A DNA stretch of 64,000 nucleotides. Source: Trogon surrucura (lineage: Eukaryota > Chordata > Aves > Trogoniformes > Trogonidae). The translations under genes were made by a program, and so were the position numbers. The stretch lies in assembly GCA_020746105.1 (NCBI GenBank), contig CM036622.1, forward strand, positions 38,975,477 to 39,039,476, in the 5' to 3' direction. Under the pieces are notes generated by a model. That model was not told the origin of the DNA and did no database searches. It saw only the letters and a list, made by a program, of their open reading frames with translations. This document shows, in pieces, positions 28,241 to 39,482 of this stretch. Position 1 is the first letter of the stretch, and each line of letters begins with the position of its first letter.

Positions 28241-28894
28241 ACCAGGCTAGGTATGTTGCTCTCCTCCTGGAGGGGTCTGACAAGTGCTGGAGCAGCAGAG
28301 GGGAGGGAAAGCACTGCTGGAGGTACCAGGGATGGGGACAGGAGTGGAGAGGACCATTAGTTCTGCTCTCAGCAGTGGTGTTTACTTATTGAAATTGTTA
28401 GTTTAGCTGTTTTATGTGATATTTATGTTTTATGTGCTCCACTCAGATTCCTATAAAGTTCCTAATACATCTCACAGTGCCATCAGGTTATTTAAATTTT
28501 TATCTAGTGCTGAAGTTCTTTCTCTGCAGAAATTAAAAGCTATCTGTAGGAGCTCTGTGATTCCTGTTTTCCTAACATCTAACTTTAAAGTAGGTGTTAC
28601 AGGATTTTGTCCTTTACTCTGTGATGAATTTTTCATCTTGAACCCTCTCCCACTTAGAGAAAATAGTTATATTTTCACTGGCCACAGAGACAAAAACAAG
28701 AGATTGACTTTATATCTGGTGGTGAAGAAACTTTCCCTTGGAGGTGGAAGACCCTATTTGTGTCGCTTACTCAAACCAGGTGGAGTGTTCTCGGGAAGTG
28801 GTTCATTACCTACAGCTCAGCTCCTACTGTGCTGACTGAGGAGCTGGGTTATTGCCTTTTGCTAGAATTATTCACCACTTTCTCAGCTTTTCAC

Positions 28895-29238
28895 CTGGGA
28901 TTAACGTTTACAAATATATAAAGGGTGAGTGTCACGAGGATAGAGCCAGGCTCTTCTCGGTGACAACCACTGATAGGACAAGGGGTAATGGGCTGACACT
29001 GGAACATAAGAGGTTCCGCTTAAACTCAAGAAGAAACTTCTTCTCAGTGAGGGTGACGGAACACTGGAACAGGCTGCCCAGAGAGGCTGTGGAGTCTCCT
29101 TCTCCGGAGACATTCAAGACCTGCCTGGACACGTTCCTGTGTAGCATAATCTAGGCATTCCTGCTCTGGCAGGGGGATTGGACTTGATGATCTTTCGAGG
29201 TCCCTTCCAATCCCTGACATTCTGTGATTCTGTGATTG
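28895..29238 (+). mobile_element. CR1 LINE, end of ORF2 plus 3' untranslated region
   Basis: A + strand frame from about 28909 to 29154 reads the conserved C-terminus of CR1 ORF2, with the recognisable core [20 protein letters not shown]. It is followed by the 3' untranslated part (CTCTGGCAGGGGGATTGGAC) and a clean double octamer tail (ATTCTGTGATTCTGTGATT) at 29219-29237. The copy is 5'-truncated; the reverse transcriptase and endonuclease are absent. The open C-terminal frame and clean tail suggest a younger insertion than most here. It is closely related to the copy at 29884. Confidence 0.96.
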
Positions 29239-29883
29239 TTACCTGAGTGACCCTATTGAATTAGTGTGCAAATCACCAAGGAAACAGGCCTTTTGGTAAA
29301 GGTCTGAGAGGGAATGATGAACCTGAGAAACCTTCATGAGCTTTGATGTGAGCAAGGGAACTGGGAGGTCTTTGGTTGATGGTGGATTTGAGTGTTTGCT
29401 GTGGAAAGGCTGCTGCAGCAATTTAGGAAATCTAGGTTTGGGTCTGTTTGCTACTGAATTGTTGACTCTGTGTGAGCTTTGAGTAATTCATCACCTGTCT
29501 TCTCAACAACAATTTTATAGATGTTAAAATTCATATGTATCAACTTTGTAGGCATATGCAGAGTTCTACTGTCTTGTCATATTAAATGAATGAGGGATTT
29601 TAATATGTTTATGTCTTTTCTGAAGACTTCCCCTTCTCAAACGGGAAAGGTAAATCTTGTACAGTTGACTCTTGCCAGGTGAGAAGAGCTGCTAACATAT
29701 GTAACTTCTATGAATGACAAAGGGATAAATACTCATCTTCAAATAGGGAAAGATAACAACTTGGACCATACTTAACTCGACCTGAGGTCTTTGTATGGGA
29801 TACTAGGATACCTAAAGGGTTGGCTGAGAAATCTCAGAAACGTGAATTTATCTTTTTAGAAGCTGTGTAAGACTGGTGATGTA
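29239..29883. other. spacer between two same-orientation CR1 copies
   Basis: About 650 bases of unique-looking sequence separate the CR1 pieces at 28895 and 29884. I see no gene, CR1 segment or target-site duplication in it. Because the two copies do not overlap in a simple consecutive order, they are better read as two insertions than as one element split by another. Confidence 0.5.
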
Positions 29884-30978
29884 CCTAATGACCATCTACC
29901 ACAGCAATCCTCATAGACAAGCTTAGGAAGTGTGGGTTACATGAATGGACAGTGAGGTGGATTGAAAATTGACTTAAAAATAGAGTTTAGAGGGTTGTGA
30001 ATAGTGGTGCAGAGTCTAGTTGGAAGTCCATAACAATTTGTGTTCCTCAGGGGTCAGTACTGGGTCCAGTCCTGTTCAATATATTCAGCAGCAACCTGGA
30101 TGAAGGCATAGAGTGTACATTCAGCAAGTTTGCTGATGATAGAAAACGGGGAGAGGTCACTGTGCTGCCATCCAGCATGAGCTGGACAGGCTGGAGAGTT
30201 GGGCAGGGACTAACCCTATGAAATTCATCAAGAGTAAGTGTAGGGTACTACACCTAGGGGGAAATAACCCCATGTGCCAGTATGGGTTAGGGGCTGACCT
30301 GCTGGAAAGCAGCTCTGAGTGAAAAAACTTCAGAGTCTTGGTGGACAACAGGTGGACCATGAGGCAGCAATGTGCCCTTGTGGCCAACAAGGCCAATAAC
30401 ATGCTGAAGTGCATCAAGGAGAGTGGCAAACAGATTGAAGGAAGTCGTCTTCTGCCTCTCCTCTGCCCCGATGAGGCCGCATATGGAGTACTGTGTCCAG
30501 TTCTGGGCTCCCTGGTTCAAGAAGGATAGAGAGCTGCTGGAAAAGGTACAGAAAAGGGCTACAAAGAAAATTAAGGGACTAGAACATCTCTCTCATGAAG
30601 AAAGGCTGAGAGACTTGGAGCTTTTTAGTCTGGAGAAGACTGGGGGAGGATCTTGCCAATGCTTATAAAAATTCTTAAAGGGCAGGCGTCAGGAGGATGG
30701 GATCAGTCTTTTTTCAGTGATGCCCAGTGACAGGAAAAGAGGTAATGGGCACAAACTTGGAAATAGAAAGTTCCATCTAAACATGAGGAGGAACTTCTTT
30801 ACTTTGAGAGTGACAGAGCACTGGAACAGGCTGCCCAGAGAGATGGTGGAGTCTCCATCTCTGGAGACATTCAAAACTCACTTGGACACCATTGTGTGCA
30901 ACCTGCTCTGGCAGGGTGGTTGGACTAGGTGATCTCTAGAGGTCCTTTCCAATCCCTACCATTCTGTGATTCTGTGAA
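29884..30978 (+). mobile_element. CR1 LINE, 5'-truncated, with reverse transcriptase remnant
   Basis: About 1.1 kb of CR1 in + orientation. It begins near reverse-transcriptase motif A (CAGCAATCCTCATAGACAAG), continues through the thumb and C-terminal region, and ends with the 3' untranslated part and a double octamer tail at 30960-30978. The catalytic FADD motif is readable near 30135. Compared with a normal CR1 there is an internal loss near 30150 and further frame changes between 30230 and 30420. No endonuclease domain is present, so the element cannot move on its own. Confidence 0.96.
29997..30668 (+). pseudogene. broken CR1 reverse transcriptase (ORF2) fragment
   Basis: The frame at 29997-30221 carries motif B (PQGSVLGPVLFNIF) and the catalytic motif C (SKFADD), which in an intact LINE hold the metal-binding aspartates of the polymerase. 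The reading then shifts: 30338-30420 is in another frame and 30423-30668 returns to the first, carrying the thumb-region signature ending in [15 protein letters not shown]. Stops and frameshifts separate these parts. Motif A upstream is only partly present. This is a dead remnant; the evidence is motif order, not a database match. Confidence 0.9.
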
Positions 30979-33900
30979 TAAAAGTAAATTTTATATCTCA
31001 GGTAGCTCAAGAAAAAAACAACCCACAGTATCTGCCTGTAAAATGGAAAGGAAATGAGAAACAGAAGAATTCTCCTATATATACATATATGTTAGATTTA
31101 GACATGTGGATTGACAAGTTGCTATGCATTACCTGTTCATGCATTTATCCATCAGCAAATGCCAAATAATATAATCCATAGTGAGGCAGAACTACAATAC
31201 ATTGCCTTAATTTATTTGACATATGCTGAATGCCCACATGTCCACATTTGCATCAACTGATCCACAATAACTTGGTGATGAGAAAAATTACTCATATGTC
31301 TAAGCTTTTATTATTTCTGAAATGTTGACTGTTGTGATCTCTAGCAACTTATTTATGATCTGATTTGTCAAGCACTTTTTTAGACAGACATCCATTTCCA
31401 ATTGGGGATGTAAAGAGGCATAGTCGGAGACCTTGATGTGCTAAACTAAAAACAAAACCGAAAAACCTTAAACATTCATGAGCAAGCTTCTATGAGTATG
31501 TTACTGAGACTGAGTATTTGATCAATCAGTGCTTCTATTCTTTTATGTGCTTAACGGCATTTATAATCCAAGAACAGTAAAATTTTGTAGGATTATGTTT
31601 AAAAGTGATTGAGACTCTGATGAAAACACTGTGCAAATACAGAGTATTAATATTTAATGTCAAAGCTACTTCTTCATTAGTGCTATACAAAATTAAAGAA
31701 TGAATGAAAATAGTAATAATTGGATGAATTCTTTTCTTGTTCTCTTAGTAGGGACCACATACTTTTCTGTACGTGGCTGAAGATCACTTGAGTTCTAAGG
31801 CTCTGTAATTAATTTGTCAGGACACACGGAGCAGGCAGCTTTTAACAGACCTGGGACTTCTTAGGTGGCAATTCACCCTCTCGGGTAAAAAGGGCAGAAG
31901 TCGTCTAGCATTTACTGTGCACTAGTTCCATGGCTGTCTGCTACTTAGAAGTTTAAAAAATAAAATAAAAAATGTGGATTGTGTTCTATGGCTAGAATAT
32001 TTAGGGAGCTTTTGAAGCTTAGTGATCAGTACCGTGGAATTTCTCTATTGCTGTTCCTGCAGTTTAAATGATCTTATTACTGTGTTTTCTAGTACAAAGT
32101 TCTTTTGTTTCAATATTGTGATGCCAAAATTTGCCATGATGACAGCCCGATCTTGCAAGCTTAGTTTCAGTGTTCTGTAAAATCTGCTAAAGGGCAGAAA
32201 ATAAGCCTCTGGAATCAGAGCTACCCTGTCCTAATTGCGATATTCCAGCTGGGACCGTGATTGTGTATTCTTCAGAGTAGTTCTGATTTGCCTCAAGGTA
32301 TTTGTGTCCCATAGCATGTGTTAAACTTTATAAGGATAATAATTTTGTCAAAAAGCTAGCTCAGTAATTGTACTGTAAAAAAACCCCAAACCCAAACCAC
32401 TTTATTAATACAGTATTGCATCAGAAATTGCTATACTTCTTACAGACTTCTAAAATAGTATTTGCTGGTTTACTGCTTGCTTCCTCTGAAAACAGTAGTT
32501 TTTTCAACATTTCGAGTTTAATAGAGCATCCTCAAAGTGCCTCATGAAAGTCAAAATACAAGAGGTTGCCAATGTATTTTATTTTTCTTTGCTGAATCTA
32601 TTTCAGATAAATAGAAATATTTATTTTATGAGAAATAAATATTTGGCACTCATAAAAAAAACTTATCCAAGATTCCTTGATTCTATTTTGGCATCTGACC
32701 TGGACTTAATATGAATATTGATTTCTGAAACAGTGGTATAATTTTAACAGTCCTGCAGTCCCACACTACCCTTACAAAAAAAACAACCCAACCAACCAAA
32801 CAAAAAACCCCACCTGATCATGCATCAACAAAAAGTCACCACTTGTTTCAGTGAGTAAGAATTTTTAACAATATGGTATGTATCTAGTATAAATAAGACA
32901 TCACATTTTAAAAGATGGGGAGAGGGAACCTTGGTACTTTTAAACGTGGCCATGTTAAAATATGTGTAGAAACCATATGCACGTCAGTTTGAAGGCTTTT
33001 ATTAAAAAAACCCATAAATCTGTATTGTTTCTTATCATGACACATACAGGTGGGCTCTGTCCTTCCCTTTTCAGCTACCATTGACTTTACAGAGTCTACT
33101 GCAAATCAGTGTTAAGACTTTGGCCTTTGAAAATAGGCAGTGTTTTCAGCTCGCATGGACCAGAGTTTTGACTTTATGAACCTTTACTTGTTCAACGTGC
33201 CTATTAAAGACCAGTCTCGGCAGAAGCAGGGAAGATTCCCTAGCTCACTGAGCAGCTGGAGCCAAAAAGATACATGTTTGTGCTTATTTCTATTTTGAGG
33301 AGTCACTGCCTCATCCTTTATTAGCAGGAGCAGGAAGTGGAAGGCTGCTTCTCCACAGCCCTTTCTCTTCTCCATACCATTCCTTGACTGTTGCTGCTTG
33401 CTCCTTACTCCTCTTTACTGCACCTCAAGAAGCCTGTGAAGGATACAGATCTGTATCCTTCATTCTTCTTATTTATTTTTAACCCATACTCTTATTTTAA
33501 GCCAGTTGACCCTAATCTTTCATGCTCTTAAACTCACTTGGGCAAATAATATCATGCATATGAGTTTCCCTGGTGATTTCAGTGGACGTATTGCCATGCG
33601 TATGTGTCTAATGAGGTTCTTTCAGGGTGGTAGTTTTTTTTTGAAGAACTCTGATAAAGGTTTGTTTGAATGTATCTTCTAGCATAACATATCTTCTACC
33701 TTAATTATGGTCAAGCATAATTTTCCTTTTACAAGGGAGATTTCCAACTTGAACTGAGATTTCTAACTTGAAATACCCGTGCCTAATATCTCTGTTCAGG
33801 AGGAGGCAAAAAAAAACCCAGAAAAAAAAATATCTACGAAGACCAAGAAGTCCGATTATCCTGTGTTTATGTTCCGATACTTCCCCATGATTTGTTTGAG

Positions 33901-35528
33901 GCTGCACAGCTGTTTTTTGTATATTAACAGGAGGCCATGCATGCTGCAAGGCACGCATCTGAGGTTAATAAAATGTTATGTTACTCCAGCAAGTGTGCAG
34001 GCTTCGTTCCTACAGCCACTGACGTCACCGGGAGCGCGGAGCCCTCCCACTCCTCCTTGGTAATTGATGGTGACGGGTTCTCTGCTGAGCTGTAACCTAA
34101 CATAGGGACTGAATCAGATCAACAGCTGAGAGGAACCGCCAGCAAACACTATCGCTCCATATAGAAAAAAGCTGGGCGCCTTAAACTGGTCCTTAGGTGG
34201 ACAAAGAACCCCAGTAATGGTTAACGCAGGCTGATTTGCTGAAGTTTTTGCTGGTGCGCTGCTCTGCGTTGGAGGTTTTGCTCCTGTGAGAAGCGTTGCT
34301 GCTGCTGGGAGAGCTGGCCCACTTGGAGCAAGGCTGACATGCTCGACAGACGCCTGATGTCTCCTCAAACTAAGCACATCACTCCTGGGGTAAGCATATG
34401 TTGGAGGAGTGCAGGCCAGATGCTCGGGAGCCCTTTAATTTTATAATACAATGTACAGGCTGGCTTGCAAGTTAACTTAATTACAGTTAAGCTGTTTCAC
34501 TTTGCTCTCATCTAGCCAAGCTCAAATGTTGTTGAAAAATGTGCCAGCTTTTTCGTGAAACTCCAAATTATGGTTTTGAGCATCATTTTTTAAAACATAC
34601 TAACATGCTGTCATGTTGAAAAACCGCAAACAACTAGAGTTGAGGGGAAGGGAAAGCACTCACAGGTGGCTGTTGCTGAGAGCGCTGCTGTCTATAACCG
34701 TATTAAAATAGTTTAAATGAAGTAGCTTGCTGTTTGTTCTGTGTTTTTGATAACTACTAAATTGTTTTCTTCTCAATATGAGAGCGATGGGACTCTCTGC
34801 TGGCAGTAGTTTGAAGTACATTCTCTTTACAGACAAATGTTACGCTGGTTTATTTTTGATTTTGGTTGGTTTGTAACAGCTTTTGGTTTGGCAGCATTTG
34901 AGCAGGTACCTGTATCTGGGGGCCAAGGACTTATAGTAGCAGATATCCTACTACAGCTGTGCTTGTGAAACAAAATACAAGTAGATGACAAATGTTTGGA
35001 TTTTTTTGAAGTTGTAATTGGATGTACTTTTTTTTTTTTGTGTTGTAGAAAACAAAACATGGAGATTAAAATAATAAAAGTAACATAGGCATAAATTTAA
35101 ACCAAATGTTTGGCTTAAACTTGCTGCTTTCTAGAACTTTTATGAGGGAGTTGAATATAGTTGCAGTGAAAGAAGTGTACCATAGGCACAACAGTAGCTT
35201 TCCAGAGTTATTCTGGGTTGTGTAGCAGCTCCTCCATGGCCGCCTTCTACAAGTAAATCGGATTTGGGTCATTCTTATTCCTGGGTTATTTAGGGATCTC
35301 CACATAGGAAGCTGAGTAGGTATCACTAACATCCATTCTATTCTTCTCTTACAGACTACTTGTCTTTATTCAAATTACAACATGATTGTATGTTTGTGAA
35401 GGGAATAATGCAACAATGGGTCTGGTAGGAAGTGCGCCATGAAGTAGGAAGGTATACAGCTGCCATGTACAACTTCACTGGACTTGTTTTCAGCATGGAT
35501 GTTCGGAACAGCAGAAATCAGATACTGG
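30979..35528. other. non-coding sequence; CRE-bearing patch near 34020
   Basis: A+T-rich DNA with no supported coding exon. A-rich stretches of the type AACCCAACCAACCAAAC occur near 32780-32810. The exception is 34000-34395, which is GC-richer and contains a perfect CRE and a good donor-like site (listed separately). Open frames there (87 codons on the minus strand at 34114-34377) are not recognisable. Confidence 0.6.
34020..34027. promoter_or_regulatory. perfect CRE palindrome
   Basis: TGACGTCA is the full consensus site for CREB/ATF proteins. It is followed at once by a locally CpG-containing patch (CACCGGGAGCGCGG). About 360 bases downstream, GGGGTAAGC at 34387-34395 fits a splice donor. 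The site may belong to a distal enhancer or an unrecognised alternative first exon. Binding cannot be shown from sequence. Confidence 0.4.
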
Positions 35529-35600
35529 TAGAATCATTTCATCACTTAGGTTGGAAAAAAACCCTTAAGACCATAGATTCTAACTGCAGCTGTAGCTGCC
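35529..35600 (-). mobile_element. CR1 LINE, decayed 3' end
   Basis: On the + strand it reads GAATCATTTCATCACTTAGG, TTGGAAAAAAACCCTTAAGACC and ATTCTAACTGCAGCTG. This is the reverse complement of a worn CR1 3' end of the kind that normally reads GAATCATAGAATCATTTAGG. Only about 70 bases can be recognised and they are strongly diverged. Confidence 0.65.
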
Positions 35601-36313
35601 TTTAGCCTTTTCTTATGTAATTAATATGGTTAAATGCTCAAATCTTTCAGTTTTAATATATGTCTTTGCAAGCAGGTATTAAGAGTTCTGATGAGTTAAT
35701 GTGTTTGGGGATTCTAACAAACCCAATGCAATTACACGTGGGGAAAGATTGTAGAATAACATTTTTGGTGGGAAAAAGATTCTGCTGAAGAGAAGCTACC
35801 TGATGTTAGATATTAGCACAAATAATACCCACATTCCCATGCAACATTTTAATCTTTCTGCCTACTGGTTGTCAAATGATTTCATGAAGGGGAATGTGAG
35901 TTTGATTTATTTGGGCTATAAGAGTAAAATTAAGCTTGTCCCTTGTATCACACCACGGAGAAGTCCAGGCTCTCTCTATCAAAGCCATAGGGGTCCTGGT
36001 GGACAGAGGAATGAGTTACTTTTTGACTGGGAGTGGTGCCATGGTTTCACAGCCCTTGTGAACTGAGAAGCAGCAACAAAGCAGGACGAGTGAGGCAGAA
36101 CACAGGCAGAAAGAAAGAAAACTTGGCTGAAGGGATTCAGCTGTGCGTGTTGTGTGGATTTCTGAGTATTTGATCAACGTTTCTTTCCAAGTGATGGTTG
36201 ATGACTGTTCTTTTCGTATTTCCTCAGTTTCTACCCTAGTTTCTAGATGTATCGTGAGGGGAAGAAAAATCTGGGCTCTAGTCACTTCTTGTTCACAAGT
36301 ACTTTATAGAATC

Positions 36314-36326
36314 ATATATATATATA
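36314..36326. repeat. short (AT)n microsatellite
   Basis: ATATATATATATA run directly after ATAGAATC, which resembles a CR1 terminal octamer. It may have grown from the tail of the neighbouring CR1 copy. Confidence 0.7.
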
Positions 36327-36361
36327 ACGTGACTATCACCATATTAATAAACATTCTTTGG

Positions 36362-37610
36362 AACCACTCTTATGGAACCACTCTGACATTTTCAGCTGGA
36401 AGACACCTTCAAGATTATTAAGTCCGGCCTTTGTCCTAACCCTATCAACACCACTAAACCATGTCTCTCAATGTAACATCTACCCGTTTCTTAAACACCT
36501 CCAGGAATGGTGAATCAGCCACTTCCCTGGGCAGGCTGTTCCATGCCTGACAACCCTCTCGATAAAGAAATTCTTCCTAATATCCAACCTGAACCTTCCC
36601 TGGTGCAACTTAAGGCCATTTCCCTTTGTCCTATCACTCACTACGAGGGACAACAGACCAACCTCCACCTTGCTACAACCTCCTTTCAGGTAGTTGTAGA
36701 GAGCAATGATGTCTCCCCTCAATCTCAACTTCTCCAGGCTAAACAGCCCCAGATCCCTCAGCCTTTCCTCATACGACTTGTGTTCTAAGCCCTTTACCAG
36801 CTTGGCAGCTGCCTCTGTACCCTCTCCAGCACCTCAATGTCCCTCTTATAGTGGGGGGCTCAAAACTGGACACAGTTCTCGAGGTGAGGCCTCACCAGTG
36901 CTGAGTACAGGGGCACAGTCACCTCCCTGCTCCTGCTGACAGCACCATTCCTGATCCAGGCCAGGATGCCGTTGGCCTTCTGTGCCACCTGGGCACACTG
37001 CTGGCTCATGCTCAGCCGGCTGTCCATCAACACCCCCAGGTCCCTCTCTGCCTGGCAGCTCTCCAGCCACTCCTCCCCAAGCCTGTAGCGCTGCCGGGGG
37101 TTGTGGCCGAAGCGCAGGACCCGGCATTTGGCCTTACTGAAACTCATGTGATTGGCCTTGGTCCACTGATCCAGCCTGTCTAGACCCCCCTGTAGAGCCT
37201 CCCTACCCTCAAGCAGATCGACACTTTCTCCCAGCTTGGTGTCATCTGCAAATTTACTGAGGGTGCACTCCATCCCCTCATCCAGATCATTGATGAAAAC
37301 GTTAAACAGGACTAGGCCCAGTACTGAGCCCTGGGGGACACCACTCGTGACTGGCCACCAGCTGGATTTAACTCCATTGACCACACCACAACTCTTTGGA
37401 CTCTGCCGTCCAACCAGTTTTTTTATCCAGCAAAGCGTGTATCTGTCCAAGCCAAGAGCAGTCAATTTCTCTAGGAGAATGCGTGGGCAACAGTGTCAAA
37501 TGCCATACTAAAGTCAAGATAAATGACATCCACAGCTTTTCCTTCATCCAACAAGTGGGTCACGCTGTCACAGAAGGAGATCTGGTTTGTTAAACAGGAC
37601 CTGCCCTTCA
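36362..37610 (-). mobile_element. CR1 LINE, longest copy, reverse transcriptase partly open
   Basis: About 1.25 kb of CR1 on the minus strand, 5'-truncated just upstream of reverse-transcriptase motif A. Reading the minus strand from 37610 down: motif A ([11 protein letters not shown], about 37530-37500), a frame change near 37470, a 201-codon open frame with motifs B and C, another frame change near 36860, the C-terminal region near 36728-36480, then the 3' untranslated part. The final 3' segment contains the complement of AACACCACTAAACCATGTC, a different 3' end from the other copies, so this is a separate CR1 subfamily. The tail is unusual: a duplicated GGAACCACTC instead of clean octamers. 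Confidence 0.96.
36860..37465 (-). pseudogene. CR1 reverse transcriptase fragment, 201 open codons
   Basis: Longest open frame in the window. Seen in order: motif B PQGSVLG at residues 44-50, the catalytic FADD at residues 72-75 (two metal-binding aspartates of the polymerase), then the thumb-region signature typical of CR1 ([20 protein letters not shown] near residues 140-160). The first ATG at 37465 is internal to the original ORF2; motif A lies upstream in a shifted frame after a stop in HAFS-stop. Downstream the C-terminus is in yet another frame. Without endonuclease, motif A in frame or C-terminus it cannot be functional. Confidence 0.93.
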
Positions 37611-39419
37611 AAATAATACTTATTGCATAACTACTGACACGTTTTCACCACCAGTGCAGTCCTTGTGACACAGAAATTCTTCAATGTGGAAACTCTGGTA
37701 AGTGCCAGAAAGTATAAGCACATCAGGCACATTAATTCCTTGCAGTCTTCTGAGGGTGTCTTTTTGTCCTTACCTTATCCACTATGCAGAAAAGTGACTT
37801 CCTGCCTTTTGCCAGTTTCCCCAGATTTTCTTGAATTTATGTTTTTAATGTCAGTGGAGTACATAATTGCTGCTCCTGTTTTTTATGCTGGTTTCAAATT
37901 GCAGTGAACACGCCTGAGAATTCACAAGCTTAAAATGGTGAATTCTCCTATTTGCTTCGCAGGATGGGTAGTATGGAAGTGCAGCATAGAAAGAGTGTAA
38001 AAGAAGGGATGGTAAAGTGCCTCGAAACTTCTATTGCATTCACAGATCCATTTTGTAGGCTGTTAAACCGCTGGAGTGCTTTGTGTTAGTTTTTTTTGTT
38101 CTTTTGCTGCAGGCCAAAATACAGAAGCCGTTATCATTTTGAAAATAGGTTTTGTAATTACCTATGCAGGTATGATTTTGTTTTTTCATTTTTTTAACTA
38201 CCGATCCTTGAAGTCCTTGTTCTAAGTGCAGTATTTATTTGCAGATTTTTATGTGCCACTGGTGCATGTACACTGCGTGAAAGCCTGTGTTTTATGTCAT
38301 ACTTGCAACTGCTTAATAACGGCAACCAATCCAATGTTCTGCGAAAAAGATAGTTTGAAAATTCTCCATACTGACTGACAGACTGAATGTTTACGTTGCT
38401 ACTGATGCCATCTTATATTTAAACAAGCTGCAGAGTATTAAAGCGTATGGACGATCTTTGTATAACAGCTCGGATTTTTTAGGTTGATTTTTCTAAGACA
38501 AGATTTATGCAATCCCACTTTCCATCTGTTAGTTGTGCTTCTAGTAACTTCAATCCAATGGCAAATTTAAATCAGTCTTGCAGAGGTCTCAGAAGTACTG
38601 AGTGCTTGTAACAGACCTTCCTGGGGGCTGGACGGAGCTCTTAAGTCTGTTTTCTACACATGGCAGGATGTGAGAGTCAAGTTGCTCTCTGGGCTCCTCT
38701 GGCATCCAAAAGAGAACATTCAGCCAGCTGATTAGCACGAGTGTAACTCCAGAGTAGCCAAACCAAAAGCTGCCTCTTGTTCAACCAGCCACTCGAGGAA
38801 AGGGAAGAGAAGTTTGGGGAGGGGAACTGAGGGTACAGAGCATGTGGTGTGTAGGGAAAATGAGAGAGAGCTGAAGGTATTGTGGAGGTGTGTGTGGGAA
38901 ATCAGGCTTCTTTACTTCTGCTGTTCACAAAACAACTTGTTTCTCTTCAGCTCATCATTAATGATGCATTGCATTCTGCAGTGTTTTAGTGGGTATGGAG
39001 TTCTATTTTTTTTCTGAATGTTTTGAAGCTGCCGAAAGGATGCTGACAGATTCATGATTTAGAATAATTGTCCCGTAGAAAATATTAGCTTGTTCATTAA
39101 TCATATTGTTAGAGTTTTAGTATCATAAAAAAAAATAATTTTAAAGCTCTGCTACCAATTCTTGGTGTAAAATTTCACTTTGAGTAGGCTCATGCTGATC
39201 GCAGGATGTCAGTAGAAAAACCGGCTCACAGTTGCAGTGATTGTAACTTAGTGTCAGTTTGACAAAATTCTTAGTCAAATATGAATTTTCATTTCTGTCC
39301 GATTCAGCACAGTTCGGCATCTTAGTTCATCAGGGTAGAGTTACTCTGAAAATCTGTGTGATCCAGGCATGCTTGCTTGGGCTTCATGTTTTTCTTTCTT
39401 CCTAAGAGCCTTGTGATTG
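37611..39419. other. non-coding sequence, no gene seen
   Basis: A+T-rich DNA between two CR1 pieces. Open frames are under 85 codons and unrecognised. No promoter or repeat stands out. Confidence 0.6.
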
Positions 39420-39482
39420 AAGCGAGTGGGACTAGATGACCTTTAAAGGTCCCTTCCAGCCTGAACTGTTCTGTGTGTCGCT
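39420..39482 (+). mobile_element. CR1 LINE, very short 3' end
   Basis: GTGGGACTAGATGACCTTTA, then AAGGTCCCTTCCAGCCTGAA and a degenerate octamer region CTGTTCTGTGTG. This is the last 60 or so bases of a + strand CR1 3' untranslated region. Nothing else of the element remains. Confidence 0.85.

Larger units (their letters stand above)
17056..28890. other. long stretch without recognised gene or transposon
   Basis: Nearly 12 kb with no CR1 piece I can recognise and no supported coding exon. GC-richer patches occur at 17300-17480, 20440-20620 and 23330-23460, and short open frames overlap them by chance. The longest frames here are 28416-28835 (+, 139 codons), 23201-23593 (-, 130 codons) and 23724-24044 (+, 106 codons). 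None shows a domain, a signal peptide or a repeated motif. Homopolymer runs lie at 20175, 22500 and 28168. The lack of transposons over such a distance fits a bird genome but is not diagnostic. Confidence 0.55.

Noticed and set aside
28416-28835. 139-codon open frame on the + strand
   Set aside because: No recognisable domain, no promoter or splice context; frames of this length can arise by chance in 64 kb.
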